Below the pieces are notes generated by a model. It did no database searches and was not told the origin of the DNA. It worked only from the letters and a program-made list of their open reading frames with translations. A program made the translations under genes and the position numbers. Below, one piece after another: positions 18,377 to 27,422 of a stretch of DNA of 64,000 bases. The first letter of the stretch is position 1. Each line of letters opens with the position of its first letter. The DNA comes from Plesiomonas sp051652165 (GTDB taxonomy: Bacteria; Pseudomonadota; Gammaproteobacteria; Enterobacterales; CAMTGL01): the NCBI RefSeq assembly GCF_051652165.1, contig NZ_JBOFTR010000016.1:62001-126000 (forward strand). The letters run 5' to 3'.

Positions 18377-18541
18377 GTGTGCTCCTCATTGGTTTATCTC
18401 ATCACGATGACTTAACTTACGGTGCTAAATAAATATCGACATAACAGACACATATACTACTTGCCTATTTAATGCCAAAAAGAAAATTACAACAACTGAC
18501 AAACAGTAAGGATATTGCAAATAATAACTTTTCGTACACAA

Positions 18542-18574
18542 TAAAAAAGCCGGTATAAATACCGGCTTTTTAAC
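18542..18574 (-). terminator. Terminator of the porin gene
   Basis: AAAAGCCGGTA and TACCGGCTTTT form an 11-bp stem with a 4-base loop, with T6 on the minus strand, 20 bp past the porin stop codon. Confidence 0.88.
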
Positions 18575-18594
18575 ATACTAAGTACAACGCTACA

Positions 18595-19659
18595 TTAGAA
18601 GTAAACGCGGAAACCCAGACCGATACGATCTTCGTTCTTTATTTCGTCGGTTGGCTTAACGTATTTATAGTCATCATGTGCATATTCTAAGAAAGTCACA
18701 ACGTTCTTAGAGTAAGCATAGTCAACACCAAGAACATATTGATCATGGCGATTCAAATCAGCATAGTCGGTGTAATCACGGCCAAAGTAACCTGCATACA
18801 CTTTAGATTGTTCAATAATTTGGTATTTCACACCCACACCAAGCAGGTCAGATTTAGCAGTTGCCTTTGTAGAGTTATAGTCTAGTTTAGCCTGACCATA
18901 ATCCAATCCGATAGTAAAATCATTAATTTCGTACTGAGTACCAATACCCCAAATATCTGCATCAGCTGCATTCTGTAATACACCGATTAAGTCTTTGCCA
19001 CCGTTTGACTTACCATGGCCATAACCTGCGTTAAATGTCAGACCAAAATCAGAAGTGTAAAATGCAGCCAAGGTATATGCACTATCAATATGGTTATAGG
19101 CTTCACCCGTCTGCATGGTATAAGAACCCGCAGCTTTAAAGCCATTAAATTCCGCAGACTCTACTTTCACAGAGTTAGAGGTACGTGCAAAGAACGTATT
19201 TTTATGGCCAAACGGACCACCGTCTTTACTTGATGCGATTTTACCAAAGTCCATAACACCACCGTAGGTATAGGTGTAGTCAGACAGTGCAACATCATCA
19301 AACGGTGCCGTAATACGGCCAGCAGTCAGTGTACCAACACCATCTAAAGACAGACCCGCATATGCTAAACGGTTTTTAATTGGCGAATCACCTGAGCTCT
19401 CTTGTTTTTGAGTATCGTAACCCATTTCGATATAGCCAATCCCACTCAGGCCATTACCCAAATTGTGATTGATACCCAAACCAATACGCGAACCATCATC
19501 ACCAAGATTGGCATCACGATGACTTCCCTCTTCAGCCAACAGGCGAATAGAACCTTTCAGGTCAATTGAGGTATCGTCATTTTTATATACCGTTGCTGCG
19601 TTTGTTACGCCAGCAGCCAACAGAGCAGGTACTGCTAATGCTAAAATCGTCTTTTTCAT
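18595..19659 (-). CDS. Outer-membrane general porin
   Basis: Trimeric beta-barrel porin for small hydrophilic solutes. 354 residues with a classical signal peptide (about residues 1-21, ending VTNA before ATV). The mature part is made of alternating amphipathic strands (for example SIDLKGSIRLLAEEG, GLSGIGYIEMGYDT), and an L3-like acidic segment follows. It ends in the barrel signature GLGFRVYF with C-terminal Phe. The overall pattern fits the gram-negative porin family (OmpC/OmpU-like); a specific name is not justified. The long 5' region up to dinG presumably carries its regulation. Confidence 0.88.
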   Translation of the reverse strand: MKKTILALAVPALLAAGVTNAATVYKNDDTSIDLKGSIRLLAEEGSHRDANLGDDGSRIGLGINHNLGNGLSGIGYIEMGYDTQKQESSGDSPIKNRLAYAGLSLDGVGTLTAGRITAPFDDVALSDYTYTYGGVMDFGKIASSKDGGPFGHKNTFFARTSNSVKVESAEFNGFKAAGSYTMQTGEAYNHIDSAYTLAAFYTSDFGLTFNAGYGHGKSNGGKDLIGVLQNAADADIWGIGTQYEINDFTIGLDYGQAKLDYNSTKATAKSDLLGVGVKYQIIEQSKVYAGYFGRDYTDYADLNRHDQYVLGVDYAYSKNVVTFLEYAHDDYKYVKPTDEIKNEDRIGLGFRVYF

Positions 19660-19809
19660 AATATTTAATCCACTGCCTTTTCTTTGGTTAGTTTTTATAT
19701 CTAAATGCGGTATTTTTTACCGTCGCTAAAGTTTCCCTGTCGCTTACTCTAAGGCTAAACAAGCAACTTTATGTTGATTCGCGGCTAATGCTGACAGAAA
19801 GGATTTTTC

Positions 19810-19884
19810 ATGTCAAACACTGGCAAAAAACAACAAATTCCCATTATTTTTCATGCAGATAAGATAATAACAGCACTTAAATAA
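19810..19884 (+). CDS. Possible 24-residue peptide
   Basis: ATG at 19810 with AAAGGA six bases upstream, 24 codons, then TAA. The product is basic (starts MSNTGKKQQ) and has no recognised relative. It lies antisense to the porin's upstream region. The spacing of the ribosome-binding site is the only support, so chance is quite possible. Confidence 0.22.
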   Translation: MSNTGKKQQIPIIFHADKIITALK

Positions 19885-20082
19885 CTCCATTTTTCACACA
19901 AAAAATCCTTTTTTTTTGAACTTAATCAGAAATCTTTAATGCAAAATTATTCACTATATATTCATAAAAAACAGCATAAATCAGATTTTAACCTTGAAAA
20001 ATGCCGTTACAATCAATTTTATATGCTACTTATTCATTTTTTAAACCGTAAAATAGCCCATTAATAGCACAGGTGAATCAAT

Positions 20083-20182
20083 CGTGAGATGCTTCACATA
20101 TTCATTCAAAAGTAGAGCTATTCCCAAAAATTTATCCGTATGCAACAAGCCGCCTACTTTAATTAGCGTGATGCATCTCACT
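20083..20182 (+). promoter_or_regulatory. Two CRP-like palindromes between the porin gene and dinG
   Basis: CGTGAGATGCTTCACA (20083-20098) and CGTGATGCATCTCACT (20167-20182) each carry GTGA-N6-TCAC, the CRP core, 84 bp apart (about eight helical turns). The rest of the 560-bp gap 19660-20220 is AT-rich and must hold the divergent promoters; no LexA box was seen near dinG. Confidence 0.45.
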
Positions 20183-20220
20183 TTTTGGTAGAATTGCACC
20201 ACGAGTAACGGAGTGTCTTA

Positions 20221-22281
20221 ATGCTAAATTCAGAAACCAAAACAACGATTCGTAATGTGTACCGAGCACTTTCAGATGCATTACCTGGCTTTAAACCACG
20301 CCATGGGCAACTTAAATTAATTGCTGAAATTGCAAAAACACTGGCAGGTGAACATGCACCAAAACCGCGAATTTTAGTTGCAGAAGCTGCCACAGGAATT
20401 GGTAAATCTCTGGCTTATCTGGTTTCAGCCATTCCCTACGCACAAGCAAATAATAAAAAATTGGTTATCTCTACAGCCACTGTTGCACTACAAGAACAAT
20501 TAATTCACAAAGATTTACCCTTTTATGCTACATACAGTAAGTTACCGTTTCATTACACTTTAGCAAAAGGTCGAGGTCGGTATTGTTGCGCACATAAGGT
20601 AGCGCACAGCGTGGCAGACGACGGGCAACTAGCATTGTGGGAAAACCCACCACAAGCAGAAGATCTGGCGATCATCAGCCAAATGAACATTGCCCTACAA
20701 GATGGGTCGTGGAGTGGTGATCGTGATAGTTGGCCTACACCCGTGCCAGATCAGCTTTGGCAACAAGTCGTTTCGGAACGGCATCACTGTAATGCATCAC
20801 TTTCACAGCATCGCCAATGCCCCTTTCAGCGCGCACGCTCTGATTTACTCACCCATGATGTGATTGTGACCAACCACAGTTTGTTGATGGCCGATTTAGA
20901 TCTTGGAGGCGGTGTAATTTTACCTGATACTGAAAATACTCTATTTGTTATTGATGAAGCACACCATCTGCCTGATGTCGCTCGTGAGTTTTTTGCTGTA
21001 CACCTGCCAGTACGCCAAAGCGGAAGCTGGGTTGAAAAACTCAATCAACATGTTGGTAAGTTACTGACTATTCTGACCACTGCGCGGGCACAAGAGTTGG
21101 TAAATCGCCTACGTTCAGCTCTTATAGAGATAATCCCTGCATTACGGCAGTTAATGCAGATTATTGAACAAGCAGAAAGCCAGTTTAATGCTGAAGGTAT
21201 TTGGCGTTTTCCTTTAGGTGAAGTGCCAGAAGGGTTGCAACCACTCTTTAGTGATTTAAAAATACAGTGCAAAAAAGCAAATCAAACACTGGGGATTTTG
21301 CTCGATCAAGCGGCTGAACTGGTACGCAATGATGCCTCATTAAGCCCTCGTGTTGAGCCTTTGTTGGCTGAGTTCTCGCCATATATTGAGCGCATGACAC
21401 AGCTTGACCGCTGTTGGACAGGAATGAGCAAAGAGGATCACCCTGCTGATGCACCATTTGCTCGCTGGATAGCTATAGATGCTGAATCACACGATATGAT
21501 TGTGGCAGTATCCCCACTCGAAAGTGGTGGTAAATTAGATGTCTTACTTTGGAGCCGGTGTGCAGGTGCGGTGCTGTGTTCAGCTACATTACGTGCATTA
21601 GGAAAATTTGACTATTTTTGTCGGCAAGCTGGTCTTGGCAAAGCCCATGAAATAGCACACCTAAGCTTGCAATCACCATTTGATTACAAGAACAACAGTG
21701 TGCTTCTGATCCCTAATCTAAAAATAGACCCTGCTGATGATCAGTATACTGATACACTGATCACTGAATTACCGACCTATCTGGCTAATCAGCAAGCCAG
21801 TTTAATTTTATTTGCTTCATATTGGCAGATGAATCGAGTGGCAGAAGGTCTGCGAGCACAGGGGTTTAGTCTGCTGGTTCAAGGTGAGGCTTCGCGTGAT
21901 GCGCTGCTGACTCTACATAAAATGCAGTGTGATGGAAAAAAAACTAGCATTTTACTGGGAACAGGCAGTTTTTCTGAAGGGCTTGATTTACCTGGTGATT
22001 ATCTCACTAACTTAATTATTACTAAATTGCCTTTTGCAGTGCCTACATCCCCTTTAGAGCAAGCTTATGCTGAATATATTACGCACAAAGGGGGCAACCC
22101 GTTTTTGCAAATTACCGTACCAGAAGCAAGCCGCAAGTTGATACAGTCTGTTGGGCGGTTGATCCGAACTGAAGATGATCAGGGGCGGGTTGTACTGCTT
22201 GATAGGCGTGTGATTACCCGCCGTTATGGAAAAGCGCTGCTTGATGCGCTGCCCCCTTTTCACCGCCATGTAGAATATTAA
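20221..22281 (+). CDS. dinG: ATP-dependent DNA helicase DinG
   Basis: XPD-like superfamily 2 helicase that resolves R-loops and D-loops. 686 residues (E. coli 716; the basic C-terminal tail is shorter). Walker A ATGIGKS at about 57-63, DEAH box (VIDEAHHLPD), motif V/VI region GTGSFSEGLDLPG and QSVGRLIRTEDDQGR. Four iron-sulfur candidates are Cys122, Cys123, Cys190 and Cys200. Compared from memory with E. coli DinG, the middle cysteine of the second cluster is replaced by Ser195, while position 122, Val in E. coli, is Cys. Followed 11 bp later by priC, so probably one transcript. Confidence 0.92.
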   Translation: MLNSETKTTIRNVYRALSDALPGFKPRHGQLKLIAEIAKTLAGEHAPKPRILVAEAATGIGKSLAYLVSAIPYAQANNKKLVISTATVALQEQLIHKDLPFYATYSKLPFHYTLAKGRGRYCCAHKVAHSVADDGQLALWENPPQAEDLAIISQMNIALQDGSWSGDRDSWPTPVPDQLWQQVVSERHHCNASLSQHRQCPFQRARSDLLTHDVIVTNHSLLMADLDLGGGVILPDTENTLFVIDEAHHLPDVAREFFAVHLPVRQSGSWVEKLNQHVGKLLTILTTARAQELVNRLRSALIEIIPALRQLMQIIEQAESQFNAEGIWRFPLGEVPEGLQPLFSDLKIQCKKANQTLGILLDQAAELVRNDASLSPRVEPLLAEFSPYIERMTQLDRCWTGMSKEDHPADAPFARWIAIDAESHDMIVAVSPLESGGKLDVLLWSRCAGAVLCSATLRALGKFDYFCRQAGLGKAHEIAHLSLQSPFDYKNNSVLLIPNLKIDPADDQYTDTLITELPTYLANQQASLILFASYWQMNRVAEGLRAQGFSLLVQGEASRDALLTLHKMQCDGKKTSILLGTGSFSEGLDLPGDYLTNLIITKLPFAVPTSPLEQAYAEYITHKGGNPFLQITVPEASRKLIQSVGRLIRTEDDQGRVVLLDRRVITRRYGKALLDALPPFHRHVEY

Positions 22282-22292
22282 TCGGGTAAAGT

Positions 22293-22835
22293 ATGTCAAT
22301 TACCGCACGTTTTAGACAAGCACTAACACAGCTTGAAGAGTTAGCCATTACCGCAGATAAAACGCTACCTAATGCCCCACGTTTTGCTCAAACGTTATTT
22401 AAATGCTACAGCCCACGTTTAACTGACTGCGTAAAGGAGCTTGCCGTTAACCTTGATCAACTTGATCATGCTAAAACTGCTGCACAAGTAGCATTTTTAG
22501 CTGACATTGTAACTGCACAATTTACTGCATTGCAGCGTGAGATCTCTACACAAACCCTTCGCCAGCAAGAACGTGTGCATACAAAACCTGCACACAACCG
22601 TAAAAACTATGCAGAGGTATATGATGAGTTTACCAAACATCAAGAATATGAACGCCGTTTAACGGAGATGATTCGTATTAAAGAGTCAAATTTAAATCGC
22701 TGCGAAACACTTGCACAACAACGAACATTACAGCAAGAAATTGCTGCTTATGAAGGACGATTACAACGTTGTAAATCTGCATTACAAAAAATAGAACGCC
22801 GTATAGAGCAGCAAGATAGTCGCTTACCGCGTTAA
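22293..22835 (+). CDS. priC: Primosomal replication protein PriC
   Basis: Helps reload the DnaB helicase at stalled forks through the PriA-independent and PriA-dependent restart routes. 180 residues, all helical and rich in Gln, Arg and Glu (for example AYEGRLQRCKSALQKIERRIEQQ), as expected of this family (E. coli 175). Starts 11 bp after dinG. The order rsmS-priC near mscK is shared with E. coli, though the strand relationships differ here. Confidence 0.88.
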   Translation: MSITARFRQALTQLEELAITADKTLPNAPRFAQTLFKCYSPRLTDCVKELAVNLDQLDHAKTAAQVAFLADIVTAQFTALQREISTQTLRQQERVHTKPAHNRKNYAEVYDEFTKHQEYERRLTEMIRIKESNLNRCETLAQQRTLQQEIAAYEGRLQRCKSALQKIERRIEQQDSRLPR

Positions 22836-22972
22836 AAATTTCCTACACTACGTTGCTTGTTACCCTACGCTTATTTCAGCAATAGACAAGAATTTTATCA
22901 ATATTATGCTTGCTATCAATGCAGAGACACTATACTTATTAGGGTAACTCTTTCTTTTATGAGGCAAATAAA

Positions 22973-23221
22973 ATGGGTATTTTTTCTTGGATTATTCTAG
23001 GCTTAGTCGTTGGTGTGTTGGCAAAATGGATTATGCCAGGAAATGATGAAGGCGGTTTTATTGTTACTGTTATCTTAGGTATTGTAGGTGCAGTAATTGG
23101 TGGATATGTTAGTCAGTTACTGGGTATTGCCACTATTACCGGCTTTAACATTAAAAGCCTAATTTTCTCAATTATTGGCTCTTTAATTGTACTTTTTGTC
23201 TATCGAAAAATTAAAAGCTAA
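22973..23221 (+). CDS. GlsB/YeaQ/YmgE-family stress-response membrane protein
   Basis: 82 residues, three hydrophobic helices. Begins MGIFSWIILGLVVGVLAKW, then the family motif PGNDEGGFIVTVILGIVGA with GG(Y)V, typical of 'transglycosylase-associated' small membrane proteins. Their function is poorly understood; the enzyme activity implied by the old name is unproven. AGGCAAATAAA precedes the ATG. It has a 137-bp gap after priC that could carry its own promoter. Confidence 0.88.
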   Translation: MGIFSWIILGLVVGVLAKWIMPGNDEGGFIVTVILGIVGAVIGGYVSQLLGIATITGFNIKSLIFSIIGSLIVLFVYRKIKS

Positions 23222-23296
23222 ACCGTAAAGGCTCAACAACTTAATCAGTGTACACTCTATAAAAATGATTAAAGTTTATCCAAAATAGGAAGTATG

Positions 23297-23488
23297 ATGA
23301 GCCTTGAACAAGCATCACCTGAAATAAAACTAGCTGTTGATCTTATCTATTTGCTGGAAATTAATAATGTTTCACCTCAAATTGCACTAAGTGCACTTGA
23401 GATTGTAAAACAAGATATGCAGTATAAATGTGCTACACAAATAACGACTCTACCACCTGTAGACGCAGAACCCGTAGTACAACCATAA
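23297..23488 (+). CDS. rsmS: RsmS/YbaM-family small protein
   Basis: 63 residues beginning MSLEQASPEIKLAVDLIYLL, closely resembling E. coli YbaM (renamed RsmS in pectobacteria for its effect on secondary metabolites and enzymes). The ATG at 23297 is preferred over the adjacent ATG at 23294 because the AGGA site is then correctly spaced and the family starts MSLE. Biochemical function unknown. Position between priC and mscK matches E. coli. Confidence 0.82.
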   Translation: MSLEQASPEIKLAVDLIYLLEINNVSPQIALSALEIVKQDMQYKCATQITTLPPVDAEPVVQP

Positions 23489-23538
23489 TGCTATAATTTG
23501 CAGCCATATTGATCAATATTCTTAGCGAAAAAACATAA

Positions 23539-23576
23539 GGGGCGAAATCTTTATTGATTTCGCCCCCTTTTTTTTA
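23539..23576 (+). terminator. Bidirectional terminator between rsmS and mscK
   Basis: GGGGCGAAATC and GATTTCGCCCC form an 11-bp GC-rich stem followed by T8. It separates two convergent genes and could end both. Confidence 0.9.
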
Positions 23577-23585
23577 CCCTAACAC

Positions 23586-26500
23586 TTATTCAGCTAATTT
23601 AGGTGGAAATACTTGTGTTGTTGAGTGTACCTTTACTTCTTCTTCCGTTGGCTTATTTAGGTTTTTAACATAAATATCCATCTGATTAAACGCAATTTCA
23701 ATGTTGTTATCACGGAAAAGTTGGTCAATACGGCGATTCAATTCATCAACAGTAAAGCTACGATCTCGCAATTCACGAACATAAACACGCAACTCATGAT
23801 CTAATGTACTTGCACCAAAAGTTAAGAAAAACACAAGTGGTTCAGGATCTTGCATTACTCGATCATTCTCATATGCTGCCTGTAATAACAACTTACGAGT
23901 AAGTTCTAAATCAGAACCATATGCTACACCCACGCGAATTAATACGCGGGTGACAGTGTCAGTTAATGACCAGTTTTGTAACCGCTCAACCACGAAGTTT
24001 TTGTTCGGGATAATGACCTCTTTACGGTCAAAATCAGTTACTGTTGTAGCACGAATACGAATTTTACTGACTGTACCGGTAAAATTACCAATTGTAATGG
24101 TATCACCAATACGAATCGGGCGTTCAAATAGCAAAATCAAACCCGCGACAAAGTTTGCAAAGATCTCTTGCAAACCAAAACCCAGGCCAACAGAGAGACC
24201 TGTTGCAATCCACTGCAATTTATCCCACGACATACCTACGGCTGAAAGTGAAAGCATAACACCAAGCGCGGTAATTACGTATGAAAGCATCGTTGTAATT
24301 GCATACGATGCCCCCTGCCCCAGTTGGAGTTTTGATAACACTAAAACTTCGAGCAAACCAGGCAAGTTGCGTGTAAGCACATAAGCGACTACAGCAAACA
24401 CAATAGCCATGAGTAGATCACGTAACGTCACTGCATGAGTAATATTATCTGTTGCGTTAGTACTAACCCACAACGTAATACTATCAAGATAAGAAATTAC
24501 CGTAACTAAATCAGACCAAAGCCAGTAAAATGCTCCTAAGAATACCAAAAACAGTAACATGTTAGATAAACGCAATGACTGCTGGTTAATTTGCTCCAGA
24601 GCCATAGGCTGTTCATCAATAATTTCCCCACCTTCTGCGTTTTCATGCGCTTTTTGCTGACGACGAGCCATTGCACGACGATAGGCTAAACGACGAGCAG
24701 CTACGGCCAAACCACGTAACGCGGTTTCATGGATAACCCACCAGAGCATGACTAAATAGAAACTATCAATAAGCTTGGCAGTGAGCTTAAGCGAAGTGTA
24801 ATAGTAACCAAGCACAACTAATGCAATAAGTGCCACAGGTGCAAGCATGATAGCGAACATGACAAACAAACGTAGCAAACTATTTCCATTCTCATCAATA
24901 CGAGAACGAGAAATAGGGTAAATCAAAAACACCATCACAATGAGCATTGAAATAGTAATAACTTGCCCAATTGCATCATCAGCTAAACTCGAAGGGTCAA
25001 GCTCCCCTATCGTAGAAACTAAAATTAATGGTACAACCGCCATCGCAATATAGTGCAATGAGCGGCGGAAATGGTTGATGTCAGACTCTTTACGGTTGAA
25101 GTGTGTTTCGGCAATACCACCCGGTTGTAACACCTTCGCCAACATACCAAACGCCTGATAAGCCAATGCAAAACGCAAAGTCAAATGCCAAATGATAATT
25201 GGGCTACTTAAATTACTAAAAATAAATAACATACCGAAACTGATTACAAGGAGTGTGCCCGGTAATATTTGCAGCATGGTAAGCAAAAGAGCTTTTAGTG
25301 TGTGCAACTGCGAATCACGGCGCAATTGACCAATATCAGACTCTATTGATTGTAAATGCTTTGTCAGATCTTTACGTCGCCAAATAATTAAACTGGCCAA
25401 CATTAACAATGGAATAATAACAAACAGAAGTTTGAGCTCTTGTCCGACCCAATTGGTAAGGTGAATATCACTAATAATCTCTTGTGTTTGATAAAACATG
25501 GCTGCAGGCAAACCCCAAACCCATGCTAAATCCAGCGGTTTATTACTTGTAACCCAAAAGATTTGTTGCTGTAATGTATTTTGAAGACTGCTATTAACAC
25601 GCTGTAATTGCTGTTGATTAAGTTGTAAATTAATCGACATATTAAGTTGGTTGCCCAACTGCTTATTAAATTGATCTAATAACTCTTTACGCGCATCTAG
25701 AACTTGCATTAACGCTTTACGTACAGGTTCTGATAGTGGTGTATTGCCATTTTGAGTTGCAAGTTGATCAATATATTGATTAGGTTGATACAACTCATCG
25801 CGCTGACGATTTACCTCAAATTGCTCTAAACGTAAATCAGCAATACGTTCTTCTAGATTGCGGGCCAAATTTGCATCAGGCAACATTTGGCGCTGTTGAT
25901 ACAAAATACGCGATAATAACAAACTACCTTTTAATACGGAGATCTGCTCATTTAGGTTACGCTCAGTTTGTGTCACGCTATCAAGCCAGTTTTTTACCTT
26001 GGTGTTCTCTTGCACCATAGTATTTACTTGTTGTGTTGCATTAATCAAATTCTGGCTTATCTGATGATTCTTATTAAGCTCTTTAACGACGAGCGGGTTT
26101 AAATCCTGTTCTGAGGCATGCTCTGAACCACTGACATCAGTCACCATTTTTTCTGACTGTGTCAGGTTATTTTGGTTAATTTGTTGCTGCAACAATTGTG
26201 ATAACTGCTCATATTGATTCAATTGTGCAGTAAAAATATCACGTTGTTTTTGAGCGATGTCTTGCAGAGTTGTATTACTGTCTAACTCTTTTTGTCGACG
26301 TTCAATTTGTGTATTTAATAAAACAATCTCTGTATTTAACAACTGCTTGTGCTCTGCTGTTAAACTATCTTGATCAGCTGATACCCCATTTAGGATATTG
26401 CGAATATCTTGAATACGTACATAAGCTTTACTCATTGCCGCTTGTGCACGCTCAGGCAGTGTTTGCATTGAGATCAGTTGGCTACTTACTGCCGAAAGCT

Positions 26501-26957
26501 GCTCTTGTGTTTTTTGTGTATTCGCTTGTGTATCACTGAGTTTTTTCTCTAACTCAGCTAAACTCAACTGCTTAAACTCTTTGTCTAGGCTGGTTTTATC
26601 TAAACCATTACGCAGCGTATTCGCTTGATCTTGCAACTGACGTAACAGTGCAGGTGCTTTATCATACTGCTGTTGAATTTCACGAATCTTGCTTTTCTCT
26701 TTATCAATTGTATCAAGAAAGCCAATCGTTTGCTCAAGATCACCCTTTTGTGTTGTTTGAGTTGGCGATAATTTATCCTTTTTTGCCAACCCATCTAACT
26801 GAACTTGTAGCTCTTCTGTTTGCGGTAACTCAAATGAACCCCCACCGATACTCGGTGCAGCGATAACTGAATGACCAAAGAAAAGGGAAAAAACCAATAA
26901 TACAGAGAGCAATGCAGCTCTGTTAATACGAGAAGATACACACAACATCGAGGCCAT
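23586..26957 (-). CDS. mscK: Potassium-dependent mechanosensitive channel MscK
   Basis: Large inner-membrane channel that opens under osmotic downshock. 1123 residues (E. coli 1120). Signal peptide at about 1-33 (LLSVLLVFSLFFGHSVIA). A long periplasmic coiled-coil part rich in Gln, Leu and Lys runs to about 480, then about 11 membrane helices. The C-terminal MscS module has the pore helix GLSVGLGFGLQEIFANF and the beta domain PIRIGDTITIGNFTG. The ATG at 26957 follows AGGA. It sits next to rsmS and priC as in E. coli. Confidence 0.94.
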   Translation of the reverse strand: MASMLCVSSRINRAALLSVLLVFSLFFGHSVIAAPSIGGGSFELPQTEELQVQLDGLAKKDKLSPTQTTQKGDLEQTIGFLDTIDKEKSKIREIQQQYDKAPALLRQLQDQANTLRNGLDKTSLDKEFKQLSLAELEKKLSDTQANTQKTQEQLSAVSSQLISMQTLPERAQAAMSKAYVRIQDIRNILNGVSADQDSLTAEHKQLLNTEIVLLNTQIERRQKELDSNTTLQDIAQKQRDIFTAQLNQYEQLSQLLQQQINQNNLTQSEKMVTDVSGSEHASEQDLNPLVVKELNKNHQISQNLINATQQVNTMVQENTKVKNWLDSVTQTERNLNEQISVLKGSLLLSRILYQQRQMLPDANLARNLEERIADLRLEQFEVNRQRDELYQPNQYIDQLATQNGNTPLSEPVRKALMQVLDARKELLDQFNKQLGNQLNMSINLQLNQQQLQRVNSSLQNTLQQQIFWVTSNKPLDLAWVWGLPAAMFYQTQEIISDIHLTNWVGQELKLLFVIIPLLMLASLIIWRRKDLTKHLQSIESDIGQLRRDSQLHTLKALLLTMLQILPGTLLVISFGMLFIFSNLSSPIIIWHLTLRFALAYQAFGMLAKVLQPGGIAETHFNRKESDINHFRRSLHYIAMAVVPLILVSTIGELDPSSLADDAIGQVITISMLIVMVFLIYPISRSRIDENGNSLLRLFVMFAIMLAPVALIALVVLGYYYTSLKLTAKLIDSFYLVMLWWVIHETALRGLAVAARRLAYRRAMARRQQKAHENAEGGEIIDEQPMALEQINQQSLRLSNMLLFLVFLGAFYWLWSDLVTVISYLDSITLWVSTNATDNITHAVTLRDLLMAIVFAVVAYVLTRNLPGLLEVLVLSKLQLGQGASYAITTMLSYVITALGVMLSLSAVGMSWDKLQWIATGLSVGLGFGLQEIFANFVAGLILLFERPIRIGDTITIGNFTGTVSKIRIRATTVTDFDRKEVIIPNKNFVVERLQNWSLTDTVTRVLIRVGVAYGSDLELTRKLLLQAAYENDRVMQDPEPLVFFLTFGASTLDHELRVYVRELRDRSFTVDELNRRIDQLFRDNNIEIAFNQMDIYVKNLNKPTEEEVKVHSTTQVFPPKLAE

Positions 26958-27422
26958 AGCGTCCTAAAACGAGTAAAAAAAGAGCAATCGAATAAAAGAA
27001 TAGAATAACAGACCTATACATTTTCCCACAGCAAAATGCATCTATTCTACATCAAGAAATTCATATAAAAGGGATGAAAAAAGAAGCAACTGAAGAGATT
27101 TAACACATAATCAAAAGAGATATTTATCTTATTATGCCATTTAGCTAAATCTCTTCTAGAATAAATAGTCAATATGTCAAGTAAAAAAATCGACTTAATT
27201 GCTATTTAATCACCTCTAACTGACACATTAAGTTACGCTTTTGTTGCATTAGAAATAATGTTAAAAATCAAAACGATAATAGTAAAAATCACACAAAAAA
27301 ATAGCTCCATATTCTGCTAAGATTAATTACGATAATTAATACTTGTGTTGAACATCACAAATCCGTTTTATATGCATCTTTCCAATTGTAATTACGCTGT
27401 TTAAGAGGAGTGCCCATAAGCC
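26958..27422. other. Intergenic region between divergent mscK and lysP
   Basis: 465 bp of very AT-rich DNA carrying the two promoters. I found no gene, RNA or palindrome I can defend; in particular no lysine riboswitch precedes lysP. Confidence 0.4.

Noticed and set aside
23950..24384. A 144-codon plus-strand open frame inside mscK
   Set aside because: It is the antisense shadow of the conserved MscS domain; no ribosome-binding site and no recognisable protein.
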